A DNA stretch of 64,000 bases. Origin: a virus. Position 1 is the first letter of the stretch; the number at the start of each line of letters is the position of its first letter. A model generated the notes under the pieces. That model was not told the origin of the DNA and made no database searches. It worked only from the letters and a program-made list of their open reading frames with translations. Shown here piece after piece: positions 38,701 to 47,237 of the stretch. The stretch lies in IMG/VR virus record IMGVR_UViG_3300021599_000853, positions 1 through 64,000 of that record; one strand, 5' to 3'. A program made the translations under genes and the position numbers.

Positions 38701-40589
38701 AAAGATATTGTACCTGTTCTAGTTGTATTAAGATATGTAAAAATAGGTTCAGGTCTACCTACAAAAGTATTTTCTTCCCATCTGGCATTACTCTGTTCAT
38801 TAACTTTTAAATCATACGGTGGAAACCACATAACTCTACCACCGTTAGGTCCTCTTTCACAATAAGGTAAATCTTGTACTGTAAATCCTTCTCTATTTGA
38901 AGTTTTCCACGCTAAATTTTCAATAGAAAACATATATTTTTTAGCGAAAAAACCACCACCAAATGGGTAATTTGGAAATATATTTGAAGAAGATTCAAAT
39001 CCTTTATTTCCGTCTGACATTGGTGCTATATTCAAATTATATGGTGTTGTTAAAACACTCCCATTAAATTTTCTAATATTTGTTGTTTTTTTCATTGTAT
39101 CAGACATCGTAAAATATGGTCTATCTTTTGTCCATACCCTACAATATTCAACACCACTTTCTTCGCCAGTAAATTTATTTGTATATTTTATAGCGGAACC
39201 TCTTGATATCCTAACATCACCTTCTCTAAAAACTCTACTAGTCTGATCTATTGCATTTGCAATGTGTGCTCTCGCCTCACCACCATTAGTTGGTAAGGTA
39301 TTTAAAATTTCTTGAGTAACACCTAAAATTGAATCTTCTCTAAAATCATAATTATTAGATAATGATTCTTCATATTTTGATCTTTGTTCATTAAAAAATT
39401 GGTTATTTTCCCCTAATTTGTTTCTTGAATTTTTACTTATCCAAGTTAGTTTACCTGTTATTTCACCTCCTTGTGAAATATTTTTACTTGTATGAAATAA
39501 TTCTGTAGATGTTTGATCAAACATTAACATCATATAATAGTTACTTCTAACAGGTCTACCATTAAAATCATTCATTGAATACTTGACATCATTTCCTCTA
39601 TCATCACCAATATACGCAATACCATTAGGTGCTTCGATACCTAAAATATTTTTTACACCTTCGGCCACGTTGTTAACAAAATTAAAAGTTTTTGAAGATT
39701 GTTGTGATCTCGCACTTGTAGTATAATCTGGTGCGTATTTAGAATATGATATATTATCATATAACCTTTGTTTTTGACCACTCCCCATATACTCTATAAA
39801 AAGATCAGATGGTTTTCTTGATAATTTTGGTCTTCTTTGAATTCCAATTAAAGAACCTAAGGCACCTGTAACATCTTGAAAAATTGCACCTAATTCTGTT
39901 TTTGCTTCAGGTCTATAATTTACGGGGTTTGCCGGATTACTTAAATAATCACCAGGTATTTCTGTAAATGGAAATTCAACTCCCGATACTGTTTGTAAAA
40001 AATCAATTGCCTTACCCGCTAAACTTTTTGCAACTGTAATTTTATAATTAGGGGTTATTAATGGTTCTCTACCTGTAATTATATTAATAGCCGCAGATGT
40101 ACTACCATTTAATGCAGCAATTAATCTAAGTCTACCCTCTGTTTCCGTTTTTAAATTTTGTTCTATTCTAGCATAAACAGGTCCTTTTTTGTTTTTATCT
40201 CTAATATATGATGCTGCAAATTTAAAAAGTTCAGATTCATTATCATAATTTGAATTAGACATTATTCCAACTAAATTATAATCACCAGTTCTAAAATATG
40301 GTGTACCATTATAGTATAACAATAAATTTGCCCTTCTTGGAATGGTGTCTATAGTATCTTTTACAAAAAATTCTAAAGGTTTGTAAGTATTAAATCTTTG
40401 TGGATATTGTAAATCAAAATCTCTATTAGTATCTACCTCACCTGGATCAATATTTGAATATTCATTTAATTCTTGGACAACATAATTATTTTGATTAAAT
40501 GTTTGTGGGCCAACAGGACTTGTTAATGTTCTCCTTATTAGATCATTTCTAAAATCTTTTGTACTATTAAAATCTAAATATGTTGGCAT
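35790..40589 (-). CDS. Giant tail/baseplate structural protein
   Basis: This 1599-residue virion protein lies between the tape measure and gp53-like genes, where T4 and related phages encode gp48/gp54 or hub-proximal proteins. Around residues 605-640 is FVGRPEPIFTYLNTTRTGTI, a strand pattern common in tail proteins just above the LysM-like protein. A predicted helical charged segment with many Asn/Asp follows (about 690-900). Near the C terminus is a long Lys/Ile-rich helical region. I infer a baseplate or tube-initiator function, but direct homology is not recognised. The gene begins 14 bases after the tape measure stop. Confidence 0.6.
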   Translation of the reverse strand: MPTYLDFNSTKDFRNDLIRRTLTSPVGPQTFNQNNYVVQELNEYSNIDPGEVDTNRDFDLQYPQRFNTYKPLEFFVKDTIDTIPRRANLLLYYNGTPYFRTGDYNLVGIMSNSNYDNESELFKFAASYIRDKNKKGPVYARIEQNLKTETEGRLRLIAALNGSTSAAINIITGREPLITPNYKITVAKSLAGKAIDFLQTVSGVEFPFTEIPGDYLSNPANPVNYRPEAKTELGAIFQDVTGALGSLIGIQRRPKLSRKPSDLFIEYMGSGQKQRLYDNISYSKYAPDYTTSARSQQSSKTFNFVNNVAEGVKNILGIEAPNGIAYIGDDRGNDVKYSMNDFNGRPVRSNYYMMLMFDQTSTELFHTSKNISQGGEITGKLTWISKNSRNKLGENNQFFNEQRSKYEESLSNNYDFREDSILGVTQEILNTLPTNGGEARAHIANAIDQTSRVFREGDVRISRGSAIKYTNKFTGEESGVEYCRVWTKDRPYFTMSDTMKKTTNIRKFNGSVLTTPYNLNIAPMSDGNKGFESSSNIFPNYPFGGGFFAKKYMFSIENLAWKTSNREGFTVQDLPYCERGPNGGRVMWFPPYDLKVNEQSNARWEENTFVGRPEPIFTYLNTTRTGTISFKIIVDHPSILNLLVRDFFKTMSDEEADNYIKAFFAGCQDVDLYDLVKKFTTLNESDIKLIQRYLNSGVSTEIIQQYKQVTEDVNTGENPSKDETNQNSEQITNIELLFQNDFPAANATKYNTSAKYQNLYDDYKNTFEDTKTEYGVALNQLIDDYADQTTYGTYKNTIDNDLIRIFNQPNIDATNKVDLIEREKGKLTQIYSDFNDDISEYVSFLENIKQGLSAGTINEILVQIESKSSILNTENPNYNLNLALRRTHSIIIDIIEYISKTNISDIYAFTKEKLKWEFNVNGDGDVVDNGTPVTFISEPLPFESIGYDRTGRLKFKCIAYGTGTECSKNKFTYDKNVPKGDPAKSLDQYAPVSVKCRSSIISMKFTKSDPPPKQEETIPKELPKTSLQPNGEVKIKKEIKKPPIDIMKRLIMKTLSECFYFKKLEEDSPVQFSSLKEKLKYFHPAFHSMTPEGLNARLTFLQQCVRPGDTLPIKGLSDVTDLNARNTTFGPPPICIIRIGDFYHSKVAIKDLSINFEEGIWDLNPEGIGVQPMLATVQLQVSFIGGHGLEKPVEKLQNALSSNFFANTEMYDERSITTNTKIDGIDAELFTKSFLEQIQNNPKEPKEESKEKNPGNPSEGYIGEISGKELFYDKLIDSLFSNTEGYYEKYKSSYNDCVLKYGEDIAAIFYSKNYRPINTYDIFKTPNGTQVETIELLGEYAKSKELNVIIGILKEKLIEVLDKKIPSLTKDMLNVNLPDAKIPNSDQILKPYIINKISTIVDDITGFTPIKDLEKKRNELIKSLDNLNYLIYYIHDGKVSNEKFTKADLSGFTYDKLYDKYSNCVEFLSENHSKLTSKINNNLNFLNPTTITDNQAIYIISILLKDSKNDILNLYTDTLVFRPNKEKEKIERALDKFLEKPDKVKFKIKKYPKRKDTIKTRFKISSESDITDSNEKETLRKIKSPKVPVGKKLNLYRNE

Positions 40590-40603
40590 TTAACTACTTT
40601 ATA

Positions 40604-42523
40604 TTAATTATCTTTTATTTCAAAATCTGAACCAAAAATGTAATCTCTTCTAATTAAGCTATTTGACATACTATTATTAGAAAAAGGTGAATTATTTGAT
40701 GTTGATGGTCTTCCATTAGATATAATTCTACTACCATTTACATATCCATTAGTAAAAGCGTCTGTTAATTCTTGTGCTGTAAGGGGATTATTTGGATTAT
40801 TTGCGTTATTAGTAGTTGTAACATTATTAATCGTTGTTTCTACTTTGTCTCTAATTTTTTTACCATATGCGTCAATCTGATCACCAGCCCCATCTGCAAA
40901 TTGATCTATTTGACCTGCACCTTGTTTTACAAATTTTCCAACGGTTTCTTGGTATACTGTTTCACCAAGTCTACCTGCTTGTATTCTAGCCAACCCCGCT
41001 AAAAATGAAACATCTCTATTAATATTTTCAATATCAGTCGCTTGACCTCTTATTATTTCTTCATCCGTTTTTGTTCTTAATTCGTCTTGATATGCTAAAA
41101 GTTGTTCTGCTTGTGTTTGTGTTAAATTTTCTAAGGCAATTTCTTTCGTGTCTTTATCTAAACCTAAAATTTCTCTCATTCTATCACTAACTTCAATCGT
41201 CATTTTTCCATCTTTCATCTGTGCTAAATTTGTTAAAAATTCAGTCTGTTCATCTTCTAAAGTTAGTCCGGCCGCCATCATATCAGCAGCGGCACTAGTT
41301 CTTTCAGCAGCAGCGATCGCTCCCTTTGCTAATTCATCATAACTAATACCAAGTTGATTAGCCATTTCTTTTGCCCTTCTTAAATTAACACCTGTTATCT
41401 CAAATCTACCTTGTTCTTCATTATATGTCGCCAATGATTGTGCCGCATCAATTAAAGAATCCTGTAATCCTTCAACATTATTTGTTGCCATATACATCAT
41501 TTTCAATGGATCATTAAAATCACCTATTGCACCACCTAAAACTTGTAAATTAGCGGCAAGTTCTAATGCCCCTTCAGGATTCATTACTTTATCTGCGATT
41601 TTAAAAACTTCACTCATTGACATTCTAAATTCAATTGATTTTTTTATCATTGTAGTTAATCCGTCAATTCCACTTTTAAAACCATATTCATTTAATTTTG
41701 ATATACTTGATCCGAGTTCTTTTGTTACATTTTTTGAATTGACACCTAATTTCATCACGTTTGAACCTGCTTCTTTTATACTTTCAATGGCGTCTCTAGC
41801 TCCAAGTCCTATGTCTTGAAATTCTGGTAACATATCTACCACGTCATCTAAATCTCCAACATATGCTTTAGCCGCTTTAGCCGCCTCCACCCATGTGTCT
41901 CTATTGTTCATTCTAAATAAACCTATTTCACTATTAAAATCTTCAGCGGCATCAACAAGATCATCAAAACTAATCCCCATTCTTAAAAGATATGGATTAG
42001 TTTCAGTTAGCTCGTCTCTAAAATCTTTAGAAAATTGACCGGTTAATTTCATTCCATTATTAACCCTGTCCAACAATACTGTTTGTTGTTCTAAATACGT
42101 TTCAACTTGTTCAAATGCCTTTTCAATAATAATCTTACCTATCTCATCAAGTTCTTTAAGTTTTCCTGTTGATTCATCAAAAAGTTGACCAGTAAGTTCA
42201 CTTACTTTAAATGTTTCATCTTCGTAAGTTGGCATTTGTGGATAAGATGATAGTTCTTGTGTTTTGGCTATTGCACTAATTCCACCAGTAACTGTTTGAA
42301 TAAATCCACCACTACCACTGCCACCACCACTTGTCTGAGTTTTATTATCGTAAGCGGTATTTATTTCATTAATTTCACTTGAAGTCGGTCTACATTCATT
42401 ATCGGTTGATGGTTTACCTTCACTATTACACCAATTCGCTAAATCTTCACTATACTTACTAATAGCGGTACCGGCATCACGATATCCTTTAGTGTATCTA
42501 TTTACATTTGGACGACTAGCCAT
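40604..42523 (-). CDS. gp29: Tail tape measure protein
   Basis: This 639-residue, mostly helical protein has hallmark tape-measure segments. VTKELGSSISKLNEYGFKSG and LELAANLQVLGGAIGDF are typical of TP901/gp29-type tape measures. The Asn-rich C terminus (NNVTTTNNANNPNNPL) and a Gly/Ser-rich patch near 68-75 flank the helical part. T4 gp29 is 590 residues. If the usual proportionality holds, a tail of roughly T4 length is predicted. It follows a gp26-like gene with a frameshift-type extension, the usual order for tail chaperone then tape measure. There is no peptidoglycan-hydrolase domain that I can see. Confidence 0.82.
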   Translation of the reverse strand: MASRPNVNRYTKGYRDAGTAISKYSEDLANWCNSEGKPSTDNECRPTSSEINEINTAYDNKTQTSGGGSGSGGFIQTVTGGISAIAKTQELSSYPQMPTYEDETFKVSELTGQLFDESTGKLKELDEIGKIIIEKAFEQVETYLEQQTVLLDRVNNGMKLTGQFSKDFRDELTETNPYLLRMGISFDDLVDAAEDFNSEIGLFRMNNRDTWVEAAKAAKAYVGDLDDVVDMLPEFQDIGLGARDAIESIKEAGSNVMKLGVNSKNVTKELGSSISKLNEYGFKSGIDGLTTMIKKSIEFRMSMSEVFKIADKVMNPEGALELAANLQVLGGAIGDFNDPLKMMYMATNNVEGLQDSLIDAAQSLATYNEEQGRFEITGVNLRRAKEMANQLGISYDELAKGAIAAAERTSAAADMMAAGLTLEDEQTEFLTNLAQMKDGKMTIEVSDRMREILGLDKDTKEIALENLTQTQAEQLLAYQDELRTKTDEEIIRGQATDIENINRDVSFLAGLARIQAGRLGETVYQETVGKFVKQGAGQIDQFADGAGDQIDAYGKKIRDKVETTINNVTTTNNANNPNNPLTAQELTDAFTNGYVNGSRIISNGRPSTSNNSPFSNNSMSNSLIRRDYIFGSDFEIKDN

Positions 42524-42529
42524 AATATT

Positions 42530-42674
42530 TTATTTTTCTAATAAAAGATTCACATAAAATCTTCTTATATAAATAGGCATATTTAAAATATCAGAATAGC
42601 TAAATCCCTTTTTAACTAAAAAAAGAATCTCATATAGTATATTTTTACTATAATCCGTAGAAAGCGCGAAAAAA
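42530..42674 (-). CDS. Frameshifted chaperone extension (tail assembly)
   Basis: A short open frame, absent from ordinary gene calls because it lacks an ATG, encodes YEILFLVKKGFSYSDILNMP followed by IYIRRFYVNLLLEK and a TAA at 42530-42532. It is in the +1 frame relative to the gp26-like gene. The frame is open only from 42688, and the run TTTTTT (42669-42674) lies in the overlap. A -2 or +1 slip there would add about 46 residues to the gp26-like protein (about 289 in all). Phage tail chaperone pairs such as lambda G/GT (-1) and Mu (-2) are made this way. The FSY...NMP...RR...LL pattern is typical of the second half. The slip itself is inferred. Confidence 0.7.
42565..42578 (-). promoter_or_regulatory. 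Late-promoter-like element before the tape measure
   Basis: GCCTATTTATATAA on the minus strand lies 41 bases before the tape measure ATG, inside the frameshift open frame. It is a variant of the element seen before other tail genes. Confidence 0.3.
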
Positions 42675-43397
42675 TTCAACCCCAAATCCTATATTATATT
42701 GGATTTCTTCTCCTGATGGGGTTTTTGCTTTTTGTAATAATGTTAATGATGGTTTATTTTCATTAACAAATTTTCTAAAATCTTGTGAATCTTTAATTGG
42801 TAATTTTTCTATAAAATTTTTTATAAACATAGGATCTCTGTTATCATTAACAGATTTTATCATAAATTCAAGTCTTTTTGTCATTATTGGGGGAGGACCA
42901 ACACCATTCCAATTTTTTTGTATTTCTTCTATTTCGTTTTCTTGTTTTTTGTTTATAAATTTAAATGTAATGTTGGTATTTGATTTTTGCATATAATATT
43001 TATATTCCCCTCTTTCATCCGAATTTAAATTAAAATCTTTAATTTTAACAATACTTAAATCACATGTGGTTTTAAATTCATTACCTGTTTTTGGGTCTAT
43101 TAATGTAACAATATAATCTGAACCAAAAGATGTATTCCTTAAAAATATTAAAATAGCGTTAACATCATCGTCAACTAATTCATCAACACTAATATCTTTA
43201 TCGAGTACTTTTCTTTTTAATAATTCATAAACAATATCTTTTGTTTTTGTTAAGTTTGGAGATGATAATATATTTTCGTCTGCCGCTGTTAGGTATGCCA
43301 CTCTTACGGATTTTTTATTATTTTCATAATATATTCCTTTAGATGGTAATTCAACAACGTCATATGCAATTGTTGGATCGATTTTAAATTCACTCAT
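42648..43397 (-). CDS. gp26: Baseplate hub/tail assembly protein, gp26-like
   Basis: This 249-residue protein matches the T4 gp26-type baseplate family pattern. It opens with VVELPSKGIYYE and VRVAYLTAADENILSSPNLT, followed by a KDIVYELLKRKV helix. ISVDELVDDDVNAILIFLRN and a SFGSDYIV strand complete the conserved block. The domain order is as in gp26. Position between tail tube and tape measure is where many phages encode the tape-measure chaperone. A frameshift-type open frame (42530-42674) continues beyond its stop. I therefore favour a chaperone role in addition to its gp26 resemblance. Confidence 0.75.
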   Translation of the reverse strand: MSEFKIDPTIAYDVVELPSKGIYYENNKKSVRVAYLTAADENILSSPNLTKTKDIVYELLKRKVLDKDISVDELVDDDVNAILIFLRNTSFGSDYIVTLIDPKTGNEFKTTCDLSIVKIKDFNLNSDERGEYKYYMQKSNTNITFKFINKKQENEIEEIQKNWNGVGPPPIMTKRLEFMIKSVNDNRDPMFIKNFIEKLPIKDSQDFRKFVNENKPSLTLLQKAKTPSGEEIQYNIGFGVEFFRAFYGL

Positions 43398-43432
43398 TTT
43401 TTTATATTTTGTTTTAATTATTATTAAATAAA

Positions 43433-43458
43433 AATTCCCATATAATTATATGGGAATT
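43433..43458 (-). terminator. Terminator after the tail tube gene
   Basis: A perfect palindrome with 13-bp arms (AATTCCCATATAA and its complement) lies 30 bases after the tail tube stop. On the minus strand a TTTTT run follows. It would limit read-through into the gp26-like gene and so raise tube output. Confidence 0.75.
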
Positions 43459-43488
43459 AGTAAAAAATGTAAATGATAAAATAAAATA

Positions 43489-43977
43489 TTAATATACTAA
43501 TATACAACGATCCATTCTTAATGATGTTGATATGTTTGCAATATCATCTCTAGAATAATCTAAATCACCAAAATTCAAATCAGTTAAAAAACAACCTTGT
43601 AATATCCATTTTTCAACAACAACACCTGTTGGATCTAACATCTCCAATTCAACATCTTTTTTATACCCAGCCGCATAACCCATACGTCCAGTAACTGATT
43701 CTGCATGTAAACGAAACCATTCCATTAATGCTTGAGCCGCGGATGGTCCAATTGGATCTTTAAATGTTACTTTAATTTCATTCCATTCAAATCTACCAGC
43801 AACATATGTTGATGTATTAATAAATGGAATTGCAACTGAATTTATTTTAGCACTTGGTCTTGATGATGAAACAACATACCATTCATTAATACCTAAAGAC
43901 GAATCAAATCTTAAGATAAATCGGTTTACTCTCTTCGGTTCAAATGGAACCGGCATTTTCATTAGTAAATCTGCCAT
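43489..43977 (-). CDS. gp19: Tail tube protein, gp19-like
   Basis: This 162-residue protein has the gp19 tube signature. It contains NRFILRFDSSLGINEWYVVS, RPSAKINSVAIPF, FEWNEIKVTFKDPIGPSAAQ and a C-terminal WILQGCFLTDLNFGDLDYS block. T4 gp19 has 163 residues, so the length agrees. Gp19 hexamers stack to form the inner tail tube. The gene follows the sheath gene and is bounded by terminators on each side, with its own late-type element (44007-44024). This allows high, separate expression. Confidence 0.93.
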   Translation of the reverse strand: MADLLMKMPVPFEPKRVNRFILRFDSSLGINEWYVVSSSRPSAKINSVAIPFINTSTYVAGRFEWNEIKVTFKDPIGPSAAQALMEWFRLHAESVTGRMGYAAGYKKDVELEMLDPTGVVVEKWILQGCFLTDLNFGDLDYSRDDIANISTSLRMDRCILVY

Positions 43978-44006
43978 GTTTTTTTTATTTTTTTAGTTTT
44001 TTTATC

Positions 44007-44024
44007 TTTATTATAAATATATCG
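44007..44024 (-). promoter_or_regulatory. Late-promoter-like element before the tail tube
   Basis: CGATATATTTATAATAAA on the minus strand lies 29 bases before the tube ATG. It shares TATTTATAATAAA with the sheath element. A TATCTTT heptamer abuts it. Confidence 0.45.
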
Positions 44025-44241
44025 TTATTTAAAAATATTTTTTTTATTTAAAAATTGATAATATCAAAAATTTTTCGTAGTTTTTTACTCCAGTATTACT
44101 AGTTCCAGAATAACTACTTAAATAAATATCAAATAAAATAAAATATAAATAAAACTAGTATATAGCATCCAGTATACTGGGTAGGATATAAGTTTATAAA
44201 AATTATAATATTTTTGTTTCTCGTGAAACATTTTTTCCACA

Positions 44242-44271
44242 AAAAAAGTGGTCGATTTTGACCACTTTTTT
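44242..44271 (-). terminator. Intrinsic terminator after the tail sheath
   Basis: A 12-bp stem (AAAAAAGTGGTC / GACCACTTTTTT) encloses a 6-base loop. On the minus strand it is followed by TTTTTTT. It is positioned 18 bases after the sheath stop. Confidence 0.88.
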
Positions 44272-44289
44272 ATTTCTTTTAATAATTGA

Positions 44290-47121
44290 TTATATGTTTT
44301 CAAATGAAGCACCTGTAGGTGTAATTATGAATTGTAAATCAATAAATTCAAGAGATCTAGTTGGTTTTATGTAAATTTTACCTCTTAAAGTATTTGAATC
44401 CAGATCTTCAGGATCGTTTGATACTGTTACACGGAATTCATATAAACCTCTTTCCTTCTTGATAGATTCAAGTATTGGATTCACTAATCTCAAGAATTCA
44501 TTTCTTACTTGTTCGTCATTTTGTTCAAATAACAATCTAATTGCAACAGCGGATATTAGTTTTCTTGCTCTTAATAATAATCTTCTAACATTAATTCTAT
44601 CCAATGCAGATTCTCTTACTTGTAAAGTTTTATTACCCCAAATTATGGTTCCGGTATCAGAAAATGTTGCAATTGGGTTAATTCTATTCTTATACAATAA
44701 ATCTCTTTCATCTAAAGTTAATTTTTTAAATGCTTTAATTGAATTAACTAAACCTCTAGAATAACCGGCAACCGCGAACCAAGGATATGAAACATTATCA
44801 GTTAATGCGATATTTCTAACCACTTCACCTGTTGGTGGGATGTAAATTTGGGTAGCATTATCCCCATCTCTAATTTGTATCCAAGGCCAGTATGTTGCAG
44901 AATAGTTACTATCATAACCTAAATCTTCTAACATACCCACAACTTCTTCCGCATCACCAACATTTGGTGTGTTAATGATATATAAAGAATCCGCTCTATC
45001 TTCTTCAACCATATCAATCGCTTGATTTGTTAAAGAATTATGGTCATAAAAGTTCAATCCAGGTGTTGCGAATACATTTATATTTACCGCTTCAGGATTT
45101 GAAAATGTATTAATACCATTTAAGTAAGCGTAATAGTCAGAATTACCCTCATTTGTGTTAAAAACACCACCATTTGTTGTCCAGTTAGAAACATAGGTAT
45201 TTTTACCAAAAATATACTGATCGGTATTTGTTTTTACATTTCTGTATATATCCCAACCATCAAATCCACCATATGCTGCGAATGTGAATTTACGGAATGT
45301 AATATTTTGAAATTTACCTTTATTTAATCCTTCTAAATCATATGGTGTTGTTTTATATGTGGTACCAGTTATTGATGCTGCGTTTACTGATAAATGGAAA
45401 CCATGAGTTGTTGTATCTTCAGAACTTGATCCTTTGTATTTAAATAAATCTTCATCATATTTAAACCCAACTTGTGAAGATAAACCTAAAGAAACTTTTC
45501 TAACTTTATCTCCATTTGTTGTTTGTGGTGCACCATTAGATTCATAATAAACAATGTCTCCAGCATCAAAATATTCAGTTTTATACATCACACTACCTAA
45601 TGTAGAATTTGTACCAAATGAAGTATTACTTGCAAACCCTTTAAATCCAGCAGGAACCGCATCAATAGGTGCGTTTTCCATCATTTCTAACATTATATAT
45701 TTTGATTTTAATTCATATTCCCCATCACTCGTACCTATTCTTTTGGCAATATAACCAGGTAAATCAGGATCCATTGAACATCTTGAAAATTTCTCAATTC
45801 CAACAACATTTTCATCGGTGTCGTAAAAATCACGTACAATTATATCAAATTCTTTAGTGTCTAAATTTATGTTTTGTATTGATATTTTTACTTGTTCGTT
45901 TGACGCTTCACCATCAGATATTGTTATAACTTTGAAAAGATCAGCAACTTTACCACCACGTACTTCAGATACTACTGTTGGTGATAATGCTGTCCCCCAT
46001 CTTTCTACGAAATCATCACCATCTATGTTATAAACATCTGTTGTACTTAAACCTCTAACAAGACCCTGTTGATACAAGTTTTTCAATAAATTAGGATATG
46101 ATTCATGTACATATACAGGGAAGTCAACATATGATTTATCAAAAACAGAATTACCTAAAACTTTTGTAATGAATTTAGATGATGTGGTATCTAAACTACA
46201 GTCAAATGATTTTAAACCACCAGTTAAACCATTAACAACAATTTTAAATTCACTTAAGGGATCAGTATCAATTGTGGATGAAACAATACTAAAATTAGTT
46301 GAATTTGTTACCTCTAAAGTTAATGTTTGACCAACATACCTACCTCTAGATCTAAGTGCCACAACAATTACGTTTGCATATTCTGTGTTTAAAGATGCGG
46401 GGTATTTAAATCTTGTTATATTAAATGTACTTGTTGATTGGTTATATACAAAAAGATATGAATAAACACCATCAATTGTTGCATCATTACCTGGAGTAGT
46501 TTCTGTATAATAAATGTTATACCAATTCTTTTCATTGTAAATACCAATAGGTGAAACTAAACTAGTACCTGTCAATGGTACTGTTGCAGATGTTGGTACA
46601 GGACCAATTGTAAAGTAATCACCATTAGTAAATGTTGTTCCACTCACATATGATGGTATTGTAATACCATCGGTATTTAATTTATCTGATAATTCAGTAT
46701 AATAAGAACTACTAGTAACCGCTGTTGTAGACATCGTACTAGATCCCGATGTTGGTGTTGCGGTGGTATCAACTGTAACACCACCTAATGTTCTAATACC
46801 AAATGTATTATATGGTTTATAACCAGTTAAACCTAAAACTCTTGTTACAAATAATTGATTTGATTCTTGTAAATATGCTTTTGCGACATATCCCAATTCA
46901 TATTTTGGATTACCATTACCATCTTTTTCTGGTGATGTTGTACCGAAATACGTTCTAAATTCATCAAAATTTGTTATTAAAACTGGTTCGAAAGCGGGTC
47001 CTTTTAAAGTTTCACCCACTAAACCTAAAGTAGTCACACCAACGCTCTGTGCGACAAATGTTAAATCTAATTCTGAGGTATATACACCTGGAGACACAAA
47101 TACTCTGTTTGAAGTAGCCAT
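44290..47121 (-). CDS. gp18: Tail sheath protein, gp18-like
   Basis: This 943-residue protein has the tail sheath signature at both ends. The N terminus reads VFVSPGVYTSELDLTF with TTLGLVGETLKGPAFEPVLI. The C terminus has LDRINVRRLLLRARKLISAV, FRVTVSNDPEDLDSNTL and the closing strand RSLEFIDLQFIITP. T4 gp18 has 659 residues. The extra length lies in the middle (about 120-650) as inserted domains that probably protrude from the sheath surface, including a Thr/Ser-rich patch near 118-140. Sheath subunits contract to drive the tube through the host envelope. The gene has its own late-type element and terminator. Confidence 0.93.
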   Translation of the reverse strand: MATSNRVFVSPGVYTSELDLTFVAQSVGVTTLGLVGETLKGPAFEPVLITNFDEFRTYFGTTSPEKDGNGNPKYELGYVAKAYLQESNQLFVTRVLGLTGYKPYNTFGIRTLGGVTVDTTATPTSGSSTMSTTAVTSSSYYTELSDKLNTDGITIPSYVSGTTFTNGDYFTIGPVPTSATVPLTGTSLVSPIGIYNEKNWYNIYYTETTPGNDATIDGVYSYLFVYNQSTSTFNITRFKYPASLNTEYANVIVVALRSRGRYVGQTLTLEVTNSTNFSIVSSTIDTDPLSEFKIVVNGLTGGLKSFDCSLDTTSSKFITKVLGNSVFDKSYVDFPVYVHESYPNLLKNLYQQGLVRGLSTTDVYNIDGDDFVERWGTALSPTVVSEVRGGKVADLFKVITISDGEASNEQVKISIQNINLDTKEFDIIVRDFYDTDENVVGIEKFSRCSMDPDLPGYIAKRIGTSDGEYELKSKYIMLEMMENAPIDAVPAGFKGFASNTSFGTNSTLGSVMYKTEYFDAGDIVYYESNGAPQTTNGDKVRKVSLGLSSQVGFKYDEDLFKYKGSSSEDTTTHGFHLSVNAASITGTTYKTTPYDLEGLNKGKFQNITFRKFTFAAYGGFDGWDIYRNVKTNTDQYIFGKNTYVSNWTTNGGVFNTNEGNSDYYAYLNGINTFSNPEAVNINVFATPGLNFYDHNSLTNQAIDMVEEDRADSLYIINTPNVGDAEEVVGMLEDLGYDSNYSATYWPWIQIRDGDNATQIYIPPTGEVVRNIALTDNVSYPWFAVAGYSRGLVNSIKAFKKLTLDERDLLYKNRINPIATFSDTGTIIWGNKTLQVRESALDRINVRRLLLRARKLISAVAIRLLFEQNDEQVRNEFLRLVNPILESIKKERGLYEFRVTVSNDPEDLDSNTLRGKIYIKPTRSLEFIDLQFIITPTGASFENI

Positions 47122-47155
47122 TGATTTTTAATTTGATTAAATATTTTTATTACGT

Positions 47156-47170
47156 TTTATTATAAATATC
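47156..47170 (-). promoter_or_regulatory. Late-promoter-like element before the tail sheath
   Basis: GATATTTATAATAAA on the minus strand lies 34 bases before the sheath ATG. It is the best match to the element shared with the neck gene at 51154-51170. Confidence 0.45.
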
Positions 47171-47236
47171 TTTATTTTTACCAAAGATTTTTGTATTTTA
47201 AAGATAAAAGATAATAAAATATCTTTTTTTATCTTT
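47167..47236. promoter_or_regulatory. Candidate operator array (AAAGATA/TATCTTT)
   Basis: Five heptamers AAAGATA or its complement lie at 47167-47173, 47200-47206, 47207-47213, 47220-47226 and 47230-47236, with a sixth hexamer at 47183-47188. The middle four form an inverted repeat just before the plus-strand ribbon-helix-helix-like gene and across the divergent sheath promoter. The leftmost overlaps the sheath promoter-like element. Confidence 0.4.
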
Positions 47237-47237
47237 T

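Larger units (their letters stand above)
43978..44289 (-). other. 312-bp intergenic region, tube/sheath
   Basis: The longest gene-free stretch in the window separates the sheath stop from the tube start. It contains the sheath terminator (44242-44271), a 12-bp perfect palindrome CCAGTATACTGG (44169-44180), two ACTAGT sites (44098-44103, 44154-44159) and the tube late element (44007-44024). An open frame without ATG (minus strand, about 44050-44160) reads YSGTSNTGVKNYEKF near its end, similar in style to virion proteins, and may be a gene remnant. Confidence 0.6.

Noticed and set aside
44118-44312. Minus-strand 64-residue open frame overlapping the sheath end
   Set aside because: It runs through the sheath terminator stem, has no ATG near its start and is hydrophobic at random-looking positions; an inner ATG version of 37 residues is too weak to claim.
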